Source: Bacteroidota bacterium (GTDB taxonomy: Bacteria; Bacteroidota; Bacteroidia; M30B66). From it: a stretch of 64,000 bases of DNA. The stretch is from assembly GCA_947460255.1 (NCBI GenBank), contig CANHIS010000006.1, positions 1 to 64,000 of the forward strand. Reading direction: 5' to 3'. Both the position numbers and the translations under genes were made by a program. A model generated the notes under the pieces. It was not told where the DNA came from. It did not search any database and was given only the letters and a program-made list of their open reading frames with translations. Shown piece after piece: positions 33,835-43,399 of this stretch. Each line of letters opens with the position of its first letter. The stretch's first letter is position 1.

Positions 33835-35985
33835 ATGGAACTAGAACGTTTTCAGTATGATAACAAAATTGTCAGGAATTTCGCAATTGCCTCGATAGTC
33901 TTTGGTCTGATCGGAATGCTTGTTGGCTTGTATGCAGCCCTCGAGATGGTTTTCCCTTCATTGAATCTCGGCATACCTTACACAACCTTTGGAAGGATTC
34001 GCCCCTTGCACACCAACGCGGTGATTTTCGCATTTGTAGGAAACGGAATCTTTACTGGTGTGTATTATTCACTTCAGCGTTTGTGCAAGACCAGAATGTA
34101 CAGCGACGTGCTGAGCAGCATTCACTTCTGGGGCTGGCAATTGATCATTCTTGCCGCAGCCATTTCTCTTCCTTTAGGCTTTACCACAGGAAAGGAATAT
34201 GCCGAATTAGAATGGCCGATCGACATTGCAATTACCCTCATTTGGGTGGTTTTTGGCGTAAACATGTTTGGTACAATCCTCACCCGAAGAGTGCAGCATT
34301 TGTACGTAGCTATTTGGTTTTACATCGCCACATTCGTTACCGTTGCAGTGCTTCACATTGTGAATTCTGTAGAAATTCCGGTAACGCTCTTTAAGTCTTA
34401 TTCTTGGTATGCTGGCGTTCAGGATGCTTTGGTACAATGGTGGTATGGACACAATGCGGTTGCGTTTTTCCTTACCACGCCTTACTTAGGCTTGATGTAT
34501 TACTTCATCCCGAAAGCAGCTAACCGTCCTGTTTATTCCTACCGTTTATCAATCATCCACTTTTGGGCGTTGATCTTCTTGTATATCTGGGCAGGCCCTC
34601 ACCACTTGCTTTACACGGCGCTTCCCGACTGGGCGCAATCGCTTGGAACGGTTTTCTCATTAATGCTTATTGCTCCTTCCTGGGGCGGGATGATTAACGG
34701 GTTGCTCACCTTGCGCGGTGCCTGGGACAAAGTGCGGGAAGATGTAGTGTTGAAATTCATGGTGGTCGCCATTACCGCTTATGGGATGTCGACTTTCGAA
34801 GGCCCAATGCTTTCCTTGAAAAATGTGAATGCAATTGGTCACTTCACCGATTGGATTGTTGGTCACGTTCATATTGGCGCACTTGGCTGGAACGGAATGC
34901 TCACATTCGGGATGTTGTATTGGTTGTTCCCTAGAATTTATGGAAAACCGTTGTTCTCCAAAAAGCTCGCGAACTTCCATTTCTGGATTTCCACACTCGG
35001 AATTATGTTTTACGCAATTCCACTTTACATCGCAGGTCTTACACAATTCGAAATGTGGAGAGACTTCACCGAAGATGGTCTATTGCGCTATCCAAACTTC
35101 CTCGAAACAGTAACACAATTGGTTCCCATGTACGCCTTACGTTCTGTTGGTGGCGCCTTGTACTTGATTGGGTTTATTGTGATGATTTACAACCTAGTAA
35201 AAACAGCGTTGGCTGGAAAGTTAATTGCTGAAGAGTCTGCAGAAGCAGCACCGTTGGCAAAAATTCAACATGCGAAATATGCTGGAGAAGGCTGGCACCG
35301 TTGGATTGAACGTCGCCCAATGCAAATGCTTGTGATGAGCTTGGTGGTGATTCTAATTGGTGGCGTGATTGAAATGATTCCAACATTCCTAGTGAAGGAA
35401 AACATCCCTACAATTGCATCTGTACAACCTTATACAGCGCTCGAATTACAAGGTCGTGATATCTACTTACGTGAAGGTTGTTATACTTGTCACAGTCAAA
35501 TGATTCGTCCGTTCCGTTTCGAAACCGAACGGTATGGTGAATATTCAAAAGCGGGTGAATTTGTATACGATCACCCATTCCAATGGGGCTCGAAACGGAC
35601 TGGCCCCGATTTACAACGAGAAGGCGGAAAGTATCCGAACAGCTGGCACTACAATCACATGTACGACCCAACCAGCATGTCGCCAGGATCGTTGATGCCG
35701 CCATATCCTTGGTTGATTGATGATGATCTCGATACATCCACCACTGCGGCTAAAATCGAAGCCATGCAAACTTTGGGTGTTCCTTATCCAGCCGGTTATG
35801 CATCGGTGGCAAACCTCGACTTAAGTAAGCAAGCCAATGAAATCGCAAAAGACCTCTTGGCTTCAGGCATTGAAACAGCACCCAACAAAGAAATCATTGC
35901 GATGATTGCCTATCTGCAAAGGTTAGGTATCGACATCAAAGGACAGAACAAAGTAATTTTCACTAAGCCTACGGCATCCAAATAA
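33835..35985 (+). CDS. ccoNO: fused cbb3 cytochrome oxidase subunits I and II (CcoN-CcoO)
   Basis: This 716-residue fusion has residues about 1-470 as the heme-copper catalytic subunit CcoN (12 hydrophobic helices, with HTNAVIFAFVGNG, HNAVAFFLTTP and HVHIGALGWNG carrying heme and copper His ligands). Residues about 500-716 are CcoO, a membrane-anchored monoheme cytochrome c (anchor near IGGVIEMIPTFLV, heme motif CYTCH near residue 549, RPFRFETERYGEYS after it, and a Met-containing MPPYPWL). Fusion of ccoN and ccoO is frequent in Bacteroidota. It encodes the high-affinity terminal oxidase for low oxygen. Confidence 0.95.
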   Translation: MELERFQYDNKIVRNFAIASIVFGLIGMLVGLYAALEMVFPSLNLGIPYTTFGRIRPLHTNAVIFAFVGNGIFTGVYYSLQRLCKTRMYSDVLSSIHFWGWQLIILAAAISLPLGFTTGKEYAELEWPIDIAITLIWVVFGVNMFGTILTRRVQHLYVAIWFYIATFVTVAVLHIVNSVEIPVTLFKSYSWYAGVQDALVQWWYGHNAVAFFLTTPYLGLMYYFIPKAANRPVYSYRLSIIHFWALIFLYIWAGPHHLLYTALPDWAQSLGTVFSLMLIAPSWGGMINGLLTLRGAWDKVREDVVLKFMVVAITAYGMSTFEGPMLSLKNVNAIGHFTDWIVGHVHIGALGWNGMLTFGMLYWLFPRIYGKPLFSKKLANFHFWISTLGIMFYAIPLYIAGLTQFEMWRDFTEDGLLRYPNFLETVTQLVPMYALRSVGGALYLIGFIVMIYNLVKTALAGKLIAEESAEAAPLAKIQHAKYAGEGWHRWIERRPMQMLVMSLVVILIGGVIEMIPTFLVKENIPTIASVQPYTALELQGRDIYLREGCYTCHSQMIRPFRFETERYGEYSKAGEFVYDHPFQWGSKRTGPDLQREGGKYPNSWHYNHMYDPTSMSPGSLMPPYPWLIDDDLDTSTTAAKIEAMQTLGVPYPAGYASVANLDLSKQANEIAKDLLASGIETAPNKEIIAMIAYLQRLGIDIKGQNKVIFTKPTASK

Positions 35986-35997
35986 AATCAGGAAATC

Positions 35998-36165
35998 ATG
36001 AAATTCATCAATTATCTCAAAACGATTGCCGGGGTTGATATTTTCCCGATGATCTCTCTGTTCATTTTCTTCCTCTTTTTTATGGGTTTGATTTGGTATG
36101 TCTTCTCTTCGGATCGTCGCGAAATGGATGCCTTGAAAAACATCCCCTTAGAAACCGAAGAATAA
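35998..36165 (+). CDS. ccoQ: small cbb3 oxidase subunit CcoQ
   Basis: This 55-residue frame between ccoNO and ccoP starts MKFINYLKTIAGVDIFPMIS, has one Phe-rich membrane helix (about residues 18-36), and ends DALKNIPLETEE. CcoQ-like proteins have this single-helix layout and short acidic tail (the family motif is a helix followed by a charged region). It lies 12 bases after ccoNO and 11 bases before ccoP, exactly where CcoQ is expected. The gene is short enough to be missed by length-filtered gene calling. Confidence 0.8.
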   Translation: MKFINYLKTIAGVDIFPMISLFIFFLFFMGLIWYVFSSDRREMDALKNIPLETEE

Positions 36166-36176
36166 CAACTTAAGCT

Positions 36177-37388
36177 ATGAAAACCATGAAATTTTCAAGT
36201 AAAAAGGTGTCGGCATTTCTGCTGGCCTCCGGCTTCAGTTTCGGATTGTTTGCTCAAAACGCACAAGCGGTTGCTGCCTCAGACCCGAAAGAAGAATCTG
36301 TATTCATGAATCCAACATTTCTGATCCTCTTCATCACTGCAATCGTACTGATGGGAGTAATCATGAGCCTTACTTCTGCATTGAAAAATCTATCAGAATC
36401 GGGCCGCCAGAAATTACAAAGAGATAAAGCAGGATCTTCCATACCAATTGTTCTCGCTATCGCGGGATTGTTCGGCACGTTGGCAGCCAATGCTCAAGAT
36501 GTTGCACAAGCAGTAGCGCCCAGTGGACCAGTTACCGACAAGATGATGCCTCCAATGCAAATTGGCGGACTCGATAGTTGGATATTTGTTTTGGTCACAG
36601 CTGTGATCATTGTTGAGTTTCTCGTAATCCTTGGCTTGTTGCGTTCAATTAAAAACCTACTGATTGGTTTAGGCTACCAACCTGAAATTGTTCCAAAAGA
36701 GGTGAAGCCTTTAATCAATTGGAAATGGCTCGACAAAACATTGAACGATGCCGTGCCAATTCACAAAGAGGCCGAAATTCTCACCGACCATGAATACGAT
36801 GGTATCCGAGAACTCGACAACAACCTCCCACCATGGTGGAAATACGGATTTTACTTCACCATTATTTTCGCAGTGTATTACCTTTTCGATTACCACGTGC
36901 TTCATACGAGTCCGCTTTCTGGTCAGGAGTATCAGCAGCAAATTGCCGAAGCCGATGAAATGAAAAAGCAAAGGCTGAAAATTGCAGGAGCCAATGTTGA
37001 TGAAAATTCGGTTACGCTCTTGGCAGATGCAGGAATGATAGCGGCTGGGAAAGGCATCTACGATGGAAACTGTGCTTCGTGCCATGGTGCAGCTGGCGAA
37101 GGCTTGGTTGGGCCAAACCTCACCGATGAATTTTGGATTCATGGAGGCGGCATCAAAAACATCTTCAAAACGATAAAATACGGTGTTCCAGCCAAAGGAA
37201 TGATTGCTTGGCAAGGACAGCTAAATCCTGAAGCGATGCAAAAAGTGTCATCTTATGTTATGACGCTTCAAGGCACGAAGCCAGCCAATGCCAAAGAACC
37301 ACAAGGTGAAGTTTGGATCGACATTGTAGTTCCAAGCGACTCATTATCAACAGTTAAAGCAGTGCTCGATACAAGCAAATCAAAATAA
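36177..37388 (+). CDS. ccoP: cbb3 oxidase subunit III (CcoP), single-heme form with long N-terminus
   Basis: This 403-residue subunit has only one CxxCH (CASCH near residue 299), where proteobacterial CcoP has two. The N-terminal half contains a signal-like helix, then two similar Ala/Gln-rich hydrophobic segments (AQNAQAVAASDP ... and AQDVAQAVAPSGP ...), each followed by a membrane helix. The typical CcoP sequence YDGIRELDNNLPPWWKYGF then leads to the main anchor helix and a cytochrome c domain. The extra N-terminal helices look like an internal duplication. It lies in the operon 11 bases after ccoQ and 8 bases before ccoG. Confidence 0.9.
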   Translation: MKTMKFSSKKVSAFLLASGFSFGLFAQNAQAVAASDPKEESVFMNPTFLILFITAIVLMGVIMSLTSALKNLSESGRQKLQRDKAGSSIPIVLAIAGLFGTLAANAQDVAQAVAPSGPVTDKMMPPMQIGGLDSWIFVLVTAVIIVEFLVILGLLRSIKNLLIGLGYQPEIVPKEVKPLINWKWLDKTLNDAVPIHKEAEILTDHEYDGIRELDNNLPPWWKYGFYFTIIFAVYYLFDYHVLHTSPLSGQEYQQQIAEADEMKKQRLKIAGANVDENSVTLLADAGMIAAGKGIYDGNCASCHGAAGEGLVGPNLTDEFWIHGGGIKNIFKTIKYGVPAKGMIAWQGQLNPEAMQKVSSYVMTLQGTKPANAKEPQGEVWIDIVVPSDSLSTVKAVLDTSKSK

Positions 37389-37396
37389 CCATCTAA

Positions 37397-38818
37397 ATGG
37401 AAACCGATAGTAAAGGCGAAGAAGGATTTGTGAAGGATGAGTCTTTTCGTGATTCTATTTCAACGATTTCAGAAGAAGGATCCCGAAATTGGATCTATCC
37501 ACAGAAACCCAAAGGCCAGCTTTACGACAAGCGCAAATTGGTGAGCTATGCCTACTTGGTTCTGTTCTTCACGGTTCCATTTATCAAACTAAACGGCGAA
37601 CCGCTGCTGTTGCTGAATGTGTTGGAAAGAAAGTTCATCATTTTCGGCTTAATATTCTGGCCTCAGGATCTGTTCCTCGCTGCGCTGGCATTGCTCACCT
37701 TTATGGTGTTCATTGTGTTGTTTACTGTGGTTTTCGGTAGGCTTTTCTGCGGATGGGTTTGTCCACAAACAATCTTCATGGAAATGGTTTTCCGAAGGAT
37801 TGAATATTGGATTGAAGGCGATGCTAACCAGCAACGCAGGCTCAACAAACAGTCCTGGAACCGCGAAAAGATCACCAAGAAAACTGGCAAACTACTGGCA
37901 TTTTTTGCACTATCGTTTGTGATCGGAAACTTCTTCTATTCCTACATAATTGGAATGGATAAATTGATCCATATCATCACCCAACCCTTCGCCGACCATG
38001 TAGGAGGTTTTCTTGGAATGATCGCATTCGCAGGTGTTTTCTTCTTCGTGTACACATACTTCAGAGAACAGGTTTGCTTGGTGGTTTGTCCATACGGTCG
38101 TCTGCAAGGTGTGCTGCTCGATCGAAATTCCATCGTTGTTGCGTACGATTACGTGCGTGGTGAGCCAAGAACGAAACCGAAGAAATTGGAAGACACAAAA
38201 GCTGGCGATTGCATCGATTGCAAGGCTTGCGTTCGTGTTTGTCCTACGGGCATTGATATCCGGAACGGTACACAACTCGAATGTGTGAACTGCACCGCTT
38301 GTATCGATGCTTGTGACCATATCATGGAAGAAATTGGCAAACCGAAAGGCTTGATTCGTTACGATTCTGAGAACGGCATCGCCAAAGGCACCAAACTAAA
38401 AGTTACACCAAGAATTATTGGCTATTCGGCTGTTTTGTTGCTGCTGGTTGTAGGCCTATCTTTTGGAATCAGCAATAGATCGAACATCGAAACCACCATT
38501 TTGCGTGCTCCTGGAATGCTCTTCCAAAAAGTAGGTACAGATAGCTTATCGAATCTGTACAATTTCAAAATCGTAAACAAAACCCACGAAAAGATGCTGC
38601 TTAAATTGAAGCTTGAATCTCACCGTGGAACAATTAAACACATCGGTTCTGTAAACAAATTAAATCTCATTGATGCAGGAATGTCTGAAGGAACATTTTT
38701 CGTTACCATCCATCGTAAAGACATTCAAGAGCGAAAAACCAAAATCACCTTCAGTATTATGAACGGTGAAAAACTTCTCGAAAAATATAGTACAAACTTC
38801 CTCGGGCCAGCGAAATAG
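37397..38818 (+). CDS. ccoG: cbb3 oxidase accessory ferredoxin-like protein CcoG
   Basis: This 473-residue membrane protein of the CcoG/FixG/RdxA family has about five transmembrane helices around a polyferredoxin domain with two 4Fe-4S motifs (CIDCKACVRVCP about residues 272-283, and CVNCTACIDACD shortly after). The N-terminal GRLFCGWVCPQT motif in the second helix pair and a C-terminal Ig-like domain are also present. CcoG is implicated in copper reduction for cbb3 assembly. It lies 8 bases after ccoP. The long N-terminal acidic stretch (METDSKGEEGF...) is soluble. Confidence 0.93.
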   Translation: METDSKGEEGFVKDESFRDSISTISEEGSRNWIYPQKPKGQLYDKRKLVSYAYLVLFFTVPFIKLNGEPLLLLNVLERKFIIFGLIFWPQDLFLAALALLTFMVFIVLFTVVFGRLFCGWVCPQTIFMEMVFRRIEYWIEGDANQQRRLNKQSWNREKITKKTGKLLAFFALSFVIGNFFYSYIIGMDKLIHIITQPFADHVGGFLGMIAFAGVFFFVYTYFREQVCLVVCPYGRLQGVLLDRNSIVVAYDYVRGEPRTKPKKLEDTKAGDCIDCKACVRVCPTGIDIRNGTQLECVNCTACIDACDHIMEEIGKPKGLIRYDSENGIAKGTKLKVTPRIIGYSAVLLLLVVGLSFGISNRSNIETTILRAPGMLFQKVGTDSLSNLYNFKIVNKTHEKMLLKLKLESHRGTIKHIGSVNKLNLIDAGMSEGTFFVTIHRKDIQERKTKITFSIMNGEKLLEKYSTNFLGPAK

Positions 38819-38846
38819 CTTTCCTGAATCAAATACACAACCCGAT

Positions 38847-39302
38847 ATGAAACTTAAACTTAAATGGAACTGGGGAACAGGCATTGCCTTAACCTATTCA
38901 ATCTTCGCGATGATGATTATTGCATTTGTTGTGTACAGTTTTAGCAAAGACATCGACCTTGTAACACCCGATTACTATGCAAAAGAGCTGGTTTTCCAAA
39001 ACCAAATCGACAAGGAAAAGAGAAGCCAAGCACTTACCAAAAATGTAACATTCGTGATGGGAAAAGAACAATTAGACATTCAGTTTCCCGAAGAAATGAA
39101 AAATCAGGTGATTTCTGGAAAAGTGAAATTCTTCTGTCCTGTTGATGCAAAAAAAGACATCAGCTTCCCCATTGAGGCAGATGCTGATGGAAAGCAAGTG
39201 ATTGCGCTTGATCAAGTAAAAAACGGTCGCTATAAACTCCAAATAAATTGGGAAGCAAATGGCTTGGAGTACTACAAAGAAGGTGTTATTGTAAGAAATT
39301 AA
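38847..39302 (+). CDS. ccoH: FixH/CcoH-family protein
   Basis: This is a 151-residue protein with one N-terminal helix (IALTYSIFAMMIIAFVVYSF) followed by DIDLVTPDYYAKELVFQNQIDK, the FixH signature in which the motif DYY follows the membrane segment. A beta-sandwich domain completes it. An in-frame ATG at 38766 lies inside ccoG. The start at 38847, 28 bases after the ccoG stop, gives the usual FixH N-terminus. Its stop overlaps the next ATG by one base. It is required for CcoN stability or maturation in other bacteria. Confidence 0.88.
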   Translation: MKLKLKWNWGTGIALTYSIFAMMIIAFVVYSFSKDIDLVTPDYYAKELVFQNQIDKEKRSQALTKNVTFVMGKEQLDIQFPEEMKNQVISGKVKFFCPVDAKKDISFPIEADADGKQVIALDQVKNGRYKLQINWEANGLEYYKEGVIVRN

Positions 39303-40045
39303 TGATGGAATTCTTGGTTGTTGCATTTAGTCTTGGTTTCTTCGGAAGCTTGCATTGCGTGGGCATGTGCGGACCAATCGCCATGGCCATTCCGGTGCAT
39401 GGAAGAGGCTTAGGATTTCGAATTCTCGGAATCTATTTGTACAACAGTGGCAGAATCTTCACTTATGGCATTTTAGGTGCTGTTTTAGGAACGTTGGGCT
39501 TAGGAATGAAACTGGCTGGATATCAACAAATTCTTTCAATCACTTTGGGTGGTTTATTGCTGTTGGGATTGATTATTCCTAGAATACTATCGTTCAATAA
39601 CAGCCTGTTCCTCAAATTCAATTTGAAATTAAAGGGCTGGTTTGCTTTGTGGGTGAAGCAGAAAAGCCCACAGGCATTGTTCATTACAGGATTAATCAAC
39701 GGTTTATTGCCGTGTGGGTTAATCTATGTCGCACTTGCTGGAGCCACAAGTTCTGGTGAAACATTAAAGGGAGCGTTGTTCATGGCAGTGTTCGGGTTGG
39801 GTACTTTGCCTGCTATGTTCAGCGTCTCCTTTATTTCCTCCTTTTCGAAGCGCTTCCGACATTATCTATCGCACACAGCGCCGGTTCTAACCTTCGTAAT
39901 GGGCGTTTTATTGGTGGTTCGAGGACTTGGTTTGGGAATTCCATACTTAAGTCCAGTATTTAAAGCTCCAACGAAAGACGCTCCAGCAGTGATTTATTGC
40001 CACAAACCTCAACAGGTTATAACATCTGCTCCCGATGAACACTAA
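39302..40045 (+). CDS. sulfite exporter TauE/SafE-like (CcoH-adjacent DsbD-type) membrane protein
   Basis: This is a 247-residue protein with about six helices and an N-terminal GFFGSLHCVGMCGPIAMAIP, whose paired Cys residues lie inside the first helix. NGLLPCGLIYVALAGA is the matching motif in the second half. This is the DUF/SafE family near cbb3 operons, related to DsbD-type transmembrane electron or metal carriers. The two CxxxC-like Cys pairs in the helices suggest copper or thiol handling for oxidase biogenesis. The in-frame ATG at 39248 lies within ccoH, so 39302 (or 39305) is preferred. It overlaps hemN by 11 bases. Confidence 0.85.
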   Translation: MMEFLVVAFSLGFFGSLHCVGMCGPIAMAIPVHGRGLGFRILGIYLYNSGRIFTYGILGAVLGTLGLGMKLAGYQQILSITLGGLLLLGLIIPRILSFNNSLFLKFNLKLKGWFALWVKQKSPQALFITGLINGLLPCGLIYVALAGATSSGETLKGALFMAVFGLGTLPAMFSVSFISSFSKRFRHYLSHTAPVLTFVMGVLLVVRGLGLGIPYLSPVFKAPTKDAPAVIYCHKPQQVITSAPDEH

Positions 40046-41396
40046 TCTCATTCAGAAGTACGCCGTTCCAGGCCCTCGTTATACAAGCTATCCAACCGTT
40101 CCCTATTGGAATTCAGGCCGGCCAGAAGACCAAGCATGGGAAGGAAGATCTCTACAAACATTTTTAGAAACAAATGATAGTCAGGGCATAAGTCTTTACA
40201 TTCATCTCCCATACTGCGAAAGTCTTTGCACCTACTGCGGATGCAATACCCGGATCACAAAGAATCATTTGGTTGAACAGCCTTATGTTCTGGCGGTTTT
40301 GCGCGAATGGAGCATGTATCTCGATCTGTTTCAGGTTACTCCGTTGATTTCCTCTATCCACCTTGGTGGAGGAACCCCAACTTTCTTTAGTCCCGAAAAT
40401 CTTCACAATCTTCTCGAAGGCATTTTAAGTTCTGCGATAATTACACCAGATGCAGAATTGAGTTTTGAAGGACATCCAGGAAACACCAGCTCAGATCACT
40501 TAAAAACTTTGGCATCATTGGGTTTTAACCGCGTGAGTTATGGAATTCAAGACTTCGATTTCAAAGTGCAAGAAGCGATTCATCGATTTCAAACAGTAGA
40601 GGAAGTAGAGCGCGTTACTGCTGAATCAAGGGCACATGGCTACACCTCGATCAACTTCGATCTTGTTTATGGATTGCCCTTTCAAACAATCGATTCGATC
40701 AAGCAAACCTTACATGAAGTGATTCGATTGAAGCCTGATCGAATTGCATTTTATAGCTACGCGCATGTGCCTTGGGTTAAGCCAGGTCAACGGAAATTTA
40801 CCGAAATGGATTTGCCAGATTCCGATACAAAGCGGCTATTGTATGAAACCGGGCTTTCGATGCTTGAAGCTGCTGGTTACAAGGAAGTTGGGATGGATCA
40901 TTTTGCTTTAGAAGACGATCCGTTGTTTACAGCTGTTCAAGAAGGAACGCTGCATAGAAATTTCATGGGTTACACCACTGTAAATAGCAAAATGCTTGTT
41001 GGTCTTGGTGTTTCGGCGATATCCGACTGCCTCACGGCTTATGTGCAAAATGAAAAAACAGTTGAGGATTATCTCAAAAAAGTGAATTCAGGTGAATGGC
41101 CATATTTTAGAGGTCATTTGTTGAACCAAGAAGACCTCATTTTACGGAAACACATTACCAATTTGATGTGCAACTTCCAAACATCTTGGAATCATGAACA
41201 AGAACGATGCGAAGCGTTGTTCGAGAGTCTGCCTCGTTTGGAAGGATTTATTGAAGATGAATTAATTTCACTTGGAGAACACAGCATCCAAGTTTTACCT
41301 AAAGGACAGCCATTTATCCGCAATATCTGTATGGCATTCGACGCACGTTTGTGGAGGAACAAACCTGAAACCATGCTCTTTAGTTCAACTGTTTAG
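40035..41396 (+). CDS. hemN: oxygen-independent coproporphyrinogen III oxidase
   Basis: This 453-residue radical-SAM enzyme carries out oxidative decarboxylation of coproporphyrinogen III to protoporphyrinogen IX without O2. The cluster motif CESLCTYC (Cys 61, 65, 68) is followed by GC, as in true HemN. The N-terminal GPRYTSYPTVPYW and later LHLGGGTPTF-type sequence (SSIHLGGGTP), NRVSYGIQDF and the C-terminal HemN region fit E. coli HemN (457 aa). It overlaps the preceding gene by 11 bases and ends the cbb3 cluster, consistent with heme supply at low oxygen. Its stop overlaps the convergent permease stop by four bases. Confidence 0.94.
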   Translation: MNTNLIQKYAVPGPRYTSYPTVPYWNSGRPEDQAWEGRSLQTFLETNDSQGISLYIHLPYCESLCTYCGCNTRITKNHLVEQPYVLAVLREWSMYLDLFQVTPLISSIHLGGGTPTFFSPENLHNLLEGILSSAIITPDAELSFEGHPGNTSSDHLKTLASLGFNRVSYGIQDFDFKVQEAIHRFQTVEEVERVTAESRAHGYTSINFDLVYGLPFQTIDSIKQTLHEVIRLKPDRIAFYSYAHVPWVKPGQRKFTEMDLPDSDTKRLLYETGLSMLEAAGYKEVGMDHFALEDDPLFTAVQEGTLHRNFMGYTTVNSKMLVGLGVSAISDCLTAYVQNEKTVEDYLKKVNSGEWPYFRGHLLNQEDLILRKHITNLMCNFQTSWNHEQERCEALFESLPRLEGFIEDELISLGEHSIQVLPKGQPFIRNICMAFDARLWRNKPETMLFSSTV

Positions 41397-43054
41397 CCTT
41401 GTTGCGCAAGTTTACTTTTTCTAAAGCCGTAGAGTAGGTAAACCACCAAGCCGATTCCAAGCCAAACTGCGAACCAAAGCCAGTTCGAAGGTGCCATGCC
41501 CGTAAGCAAATAACAGCAAGAAAGCACACCTAAAACAGGAATTAAAGACAGGTTTCGGAGAAAACTCATTACAGCCATCAACACGCACAAAGTCAAGAAA
41601 ATCCACATAGGAAGTTTGGCGCTCAGGTTCGTGGTGTTGAAATTGAACAAGTCGCTGGTGTAATTAGAATCATCTAAAATCAAACCTGCAAATGCACCAA
41701 TTACCAATGCTGGAACAATCCATTTTCCATCAATAAATGGTAGGCGAAAACGTTGCTTGGGGCCATCTGTTTTTTCTGCTTTAGGAAGCATCAAAACGCC
41801 TCCACACACCAATACAAATGCGAACAAAGTGCCGATACTGGTGAAGTCAAGTACAAATGTTTCGTCTGTGAAGAATATTGGAATTCCAACCACTGCACCA
41901 GTCATAATGGTTGAAAATCCTGGTGTTTTGTATTTCGGATGGATCTTAGCGAATCGTTTCGGTAAAAGTCCGTCGCGTGCCATGCTCATCCAAATGCGAG
42001 GCTGCCCAAGTTGAAAAACCAAAATCACAGAAGTCATAGCCACAACAGCAGCAATTGAAACGAAATATTGCATCCATTTTACGCCTTTTAATTGAAACAC
42101 TTCGGCAAGTGGATCGCTCACACCAAGCTGATTGAAGGAAACCATTCCTGTAAGAACCAGTGCAAGAAGAACGTAAACTACCGTGCAGATAATTAAAGAA
42201 TACATCATGCCTTTGGGCAGATCGCGTTTAGGGTCTTTGGCTTCTTCGGCCAAGGTTGAAACGGCATCAAAACCGATGTACGCAAAAAACACCGCGGCAG
42301 CTCCACCCATTACGCCACCAAATCCATTTGGCATAAATGGTGTCCAATTGTCAATATCAATAAAGAAAGCGCCTGTTACAATCACTACAACAATAATGAA
42401 TAGTTTTAGCAACACCATAAAATTGCTCACCTTTCTACTTTCATTCACCCCTACATAAACCAACCAAGTTACCAACACATTAATCATAAATGCAGGCAGA
42501 TCGAAAATGATGCGTAAGCTTCCAAGTTGCGGTGCATTTGTCCATGCTTGATAACCTTCACCTTGGATATTGTCGCGAAATGCTGCTGAGGCTGACCGGT
42601 AATTTATAGTAAGCCATTCAGGCAAATGCACGCCCACGCCGTCGAGTAAGTTGGTGAAATATCCACTCCATGAAAAGGCTACGTAAATGTTTCCAATGGA
42701 GTATTCCATCAACAAGGCCCAGCCGATGACCCATGCGAAGAGCTCGCCAAAACTCACGTATGCATAAGTGTAAGCGCTACCTGAAGCAGGCACACGCGAA
42801 GCAAATTCAGCGTAGCACATTGCAGTAAAGCCGCAAGCGATCGCGCAAATTATGAAGAGAATTACAACGCCAGGGCCACCCGAAAAACATGCTTGACCGA
42901 GACTTGAAAAACTACCAGCACCAATGATGGCGGCAATTCCCATAAAAGTTAGGTCGCGCAGTGATAGATTTCGGACTAACTGTGGACTATCAGCATCTCC
43001 AGAATGGTGGGTAGCGGCGACTGATTTTTTACGAAACAGCGATTGAAAATTCAT
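41393..43054 (-). CDS. APC-family amino acid permease
   Basis: This protein of about 553 residues has 12-14 transmembrane helices. Helix 1 carries the APC substrate-binding loop GIAAIIGAGSF. Further motifs are FAYIGFDAVSTLAEEAKDPKRDLP (the CAT-type 'GFD...EE..NP.r..P') and QLGQPRIWMSMARDGLLP, which place it in the cationic amino acid transporter (YfnA/CAT-like) branch. Substrate is not certain. An ATG at 43111 is in frame, but 43054 gives the usual short cytoplasmic start MNFQSLFRKKS. It is convergent with hemN (4-base stop overlap) and divergent from the tRNA-Ala gene. Confidence 0.88.
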   Translation of the reverse strand: MNFQSLFRKKSVAATHHSGDADSPQLVRNLSLRDLTFMGIAAIIGAGSFSSLGQACFSGGPGVVILFIICAIACGFTAMCYAEFASRVPASGSAYTYAYVSFGELFAWVIGWALLMEYSIGNIYVAFSWSGYFTNLLDGVGVHLPEWLTINYRSASAAFRDNIQGEGYQAWTNAPQLGSLRIIFDLPAFMINVLVTWLVYVGVNESRKVSNFMVLLKLFIIVVVIVTGAFFIDIDNWTPFMPNGFGGVMGGAAAVFFAYIGFDAVSTLAEEAKDPKRDLPKGMMYSLIICTVVYVLLALVLTGMVSFNQLGVSDPLAEVFQLKGVKWMQYFVSIAAVVAMTSVILVFQLGQPRIWMSMARDGLLPKRFAKIHPKYKTPGFSTIMTGAVVGIPIFFTDETFVLDFTSIGTLFAFVLVCGGVLMLPKAEKTDGPKQRFRLPFIDGKWIVPALVIGAFAGLILDDSNYTSDLFNFNTTNLSAKLPMWIFLTLCVLMAVMSFLRNLSLIPVLGVLSCCYLLTGMAPSNWLWFAVWLGIGLVVYLLYGFRKSKLAQQG

Positions 43055-43162
43055 GGCAACCAACGTAAGCAAAAATCTTGAAATTTGTAAAGATTTTGCA
43101 TGTGGAATCAAAGGTTATATGATCGAGGGAGGCGAGATTGTTTTTCATGTGGGAGATTTTTC

Positions 43163-43170
43163 TATTTTCG
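43163..43170 (+). promoter_or_regulatory. -7 promoter box of tRNA-Ala
   Basis: TATTTTCG resembles TAnnTTTG with one change. A TTG (43138-43140) lies 22 bases upstream as a possible -33 element. The tRNA begins 18 bases after the box. Confidence 0.45.
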
Positions 43171-43188
43171 CATCCTCAAATCCACTTC

Positions 43189-43262
<74 letters not shown>

Positions 43263-43272
43263 CAAAAATTAG

Positions 43273-43297
43273 ATCCTGCTTTCGAGCGGGATTTTTT
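43273..43297 (+). terminator. terminator of tRNA-Ala
   Basis: ATCCTGCT pairs with AGCGGGAT (8 bp with one G-T pair) around a TTCG loop, directly followed by six T residues. Confidence 0.9.
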
Positions 43298-43387
43298 GTT
43301 TTTACCTAGCCTCTAAACATATTTCATAGAGCAGAAGAATAATCTTAAATCCTAACCAATTTCGCTGTTTTCTGGATGCCATTTTTC

Positions 43388-43395
43388 TAACTTTG
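43388..43395 (+). promoter_or_regulatory. -7 promoter box of the cystathionine beta-synthase gene (leaderless arrangement)
   Basis: TAACTTTG is separated by four bases (CGGC) from the ATG at 43400, the same geometry as the ferredoxin gene. The expected transcription start coincides with the start codon. Confidence 0.6.
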
Positions 43396-43399
43396 CGGC

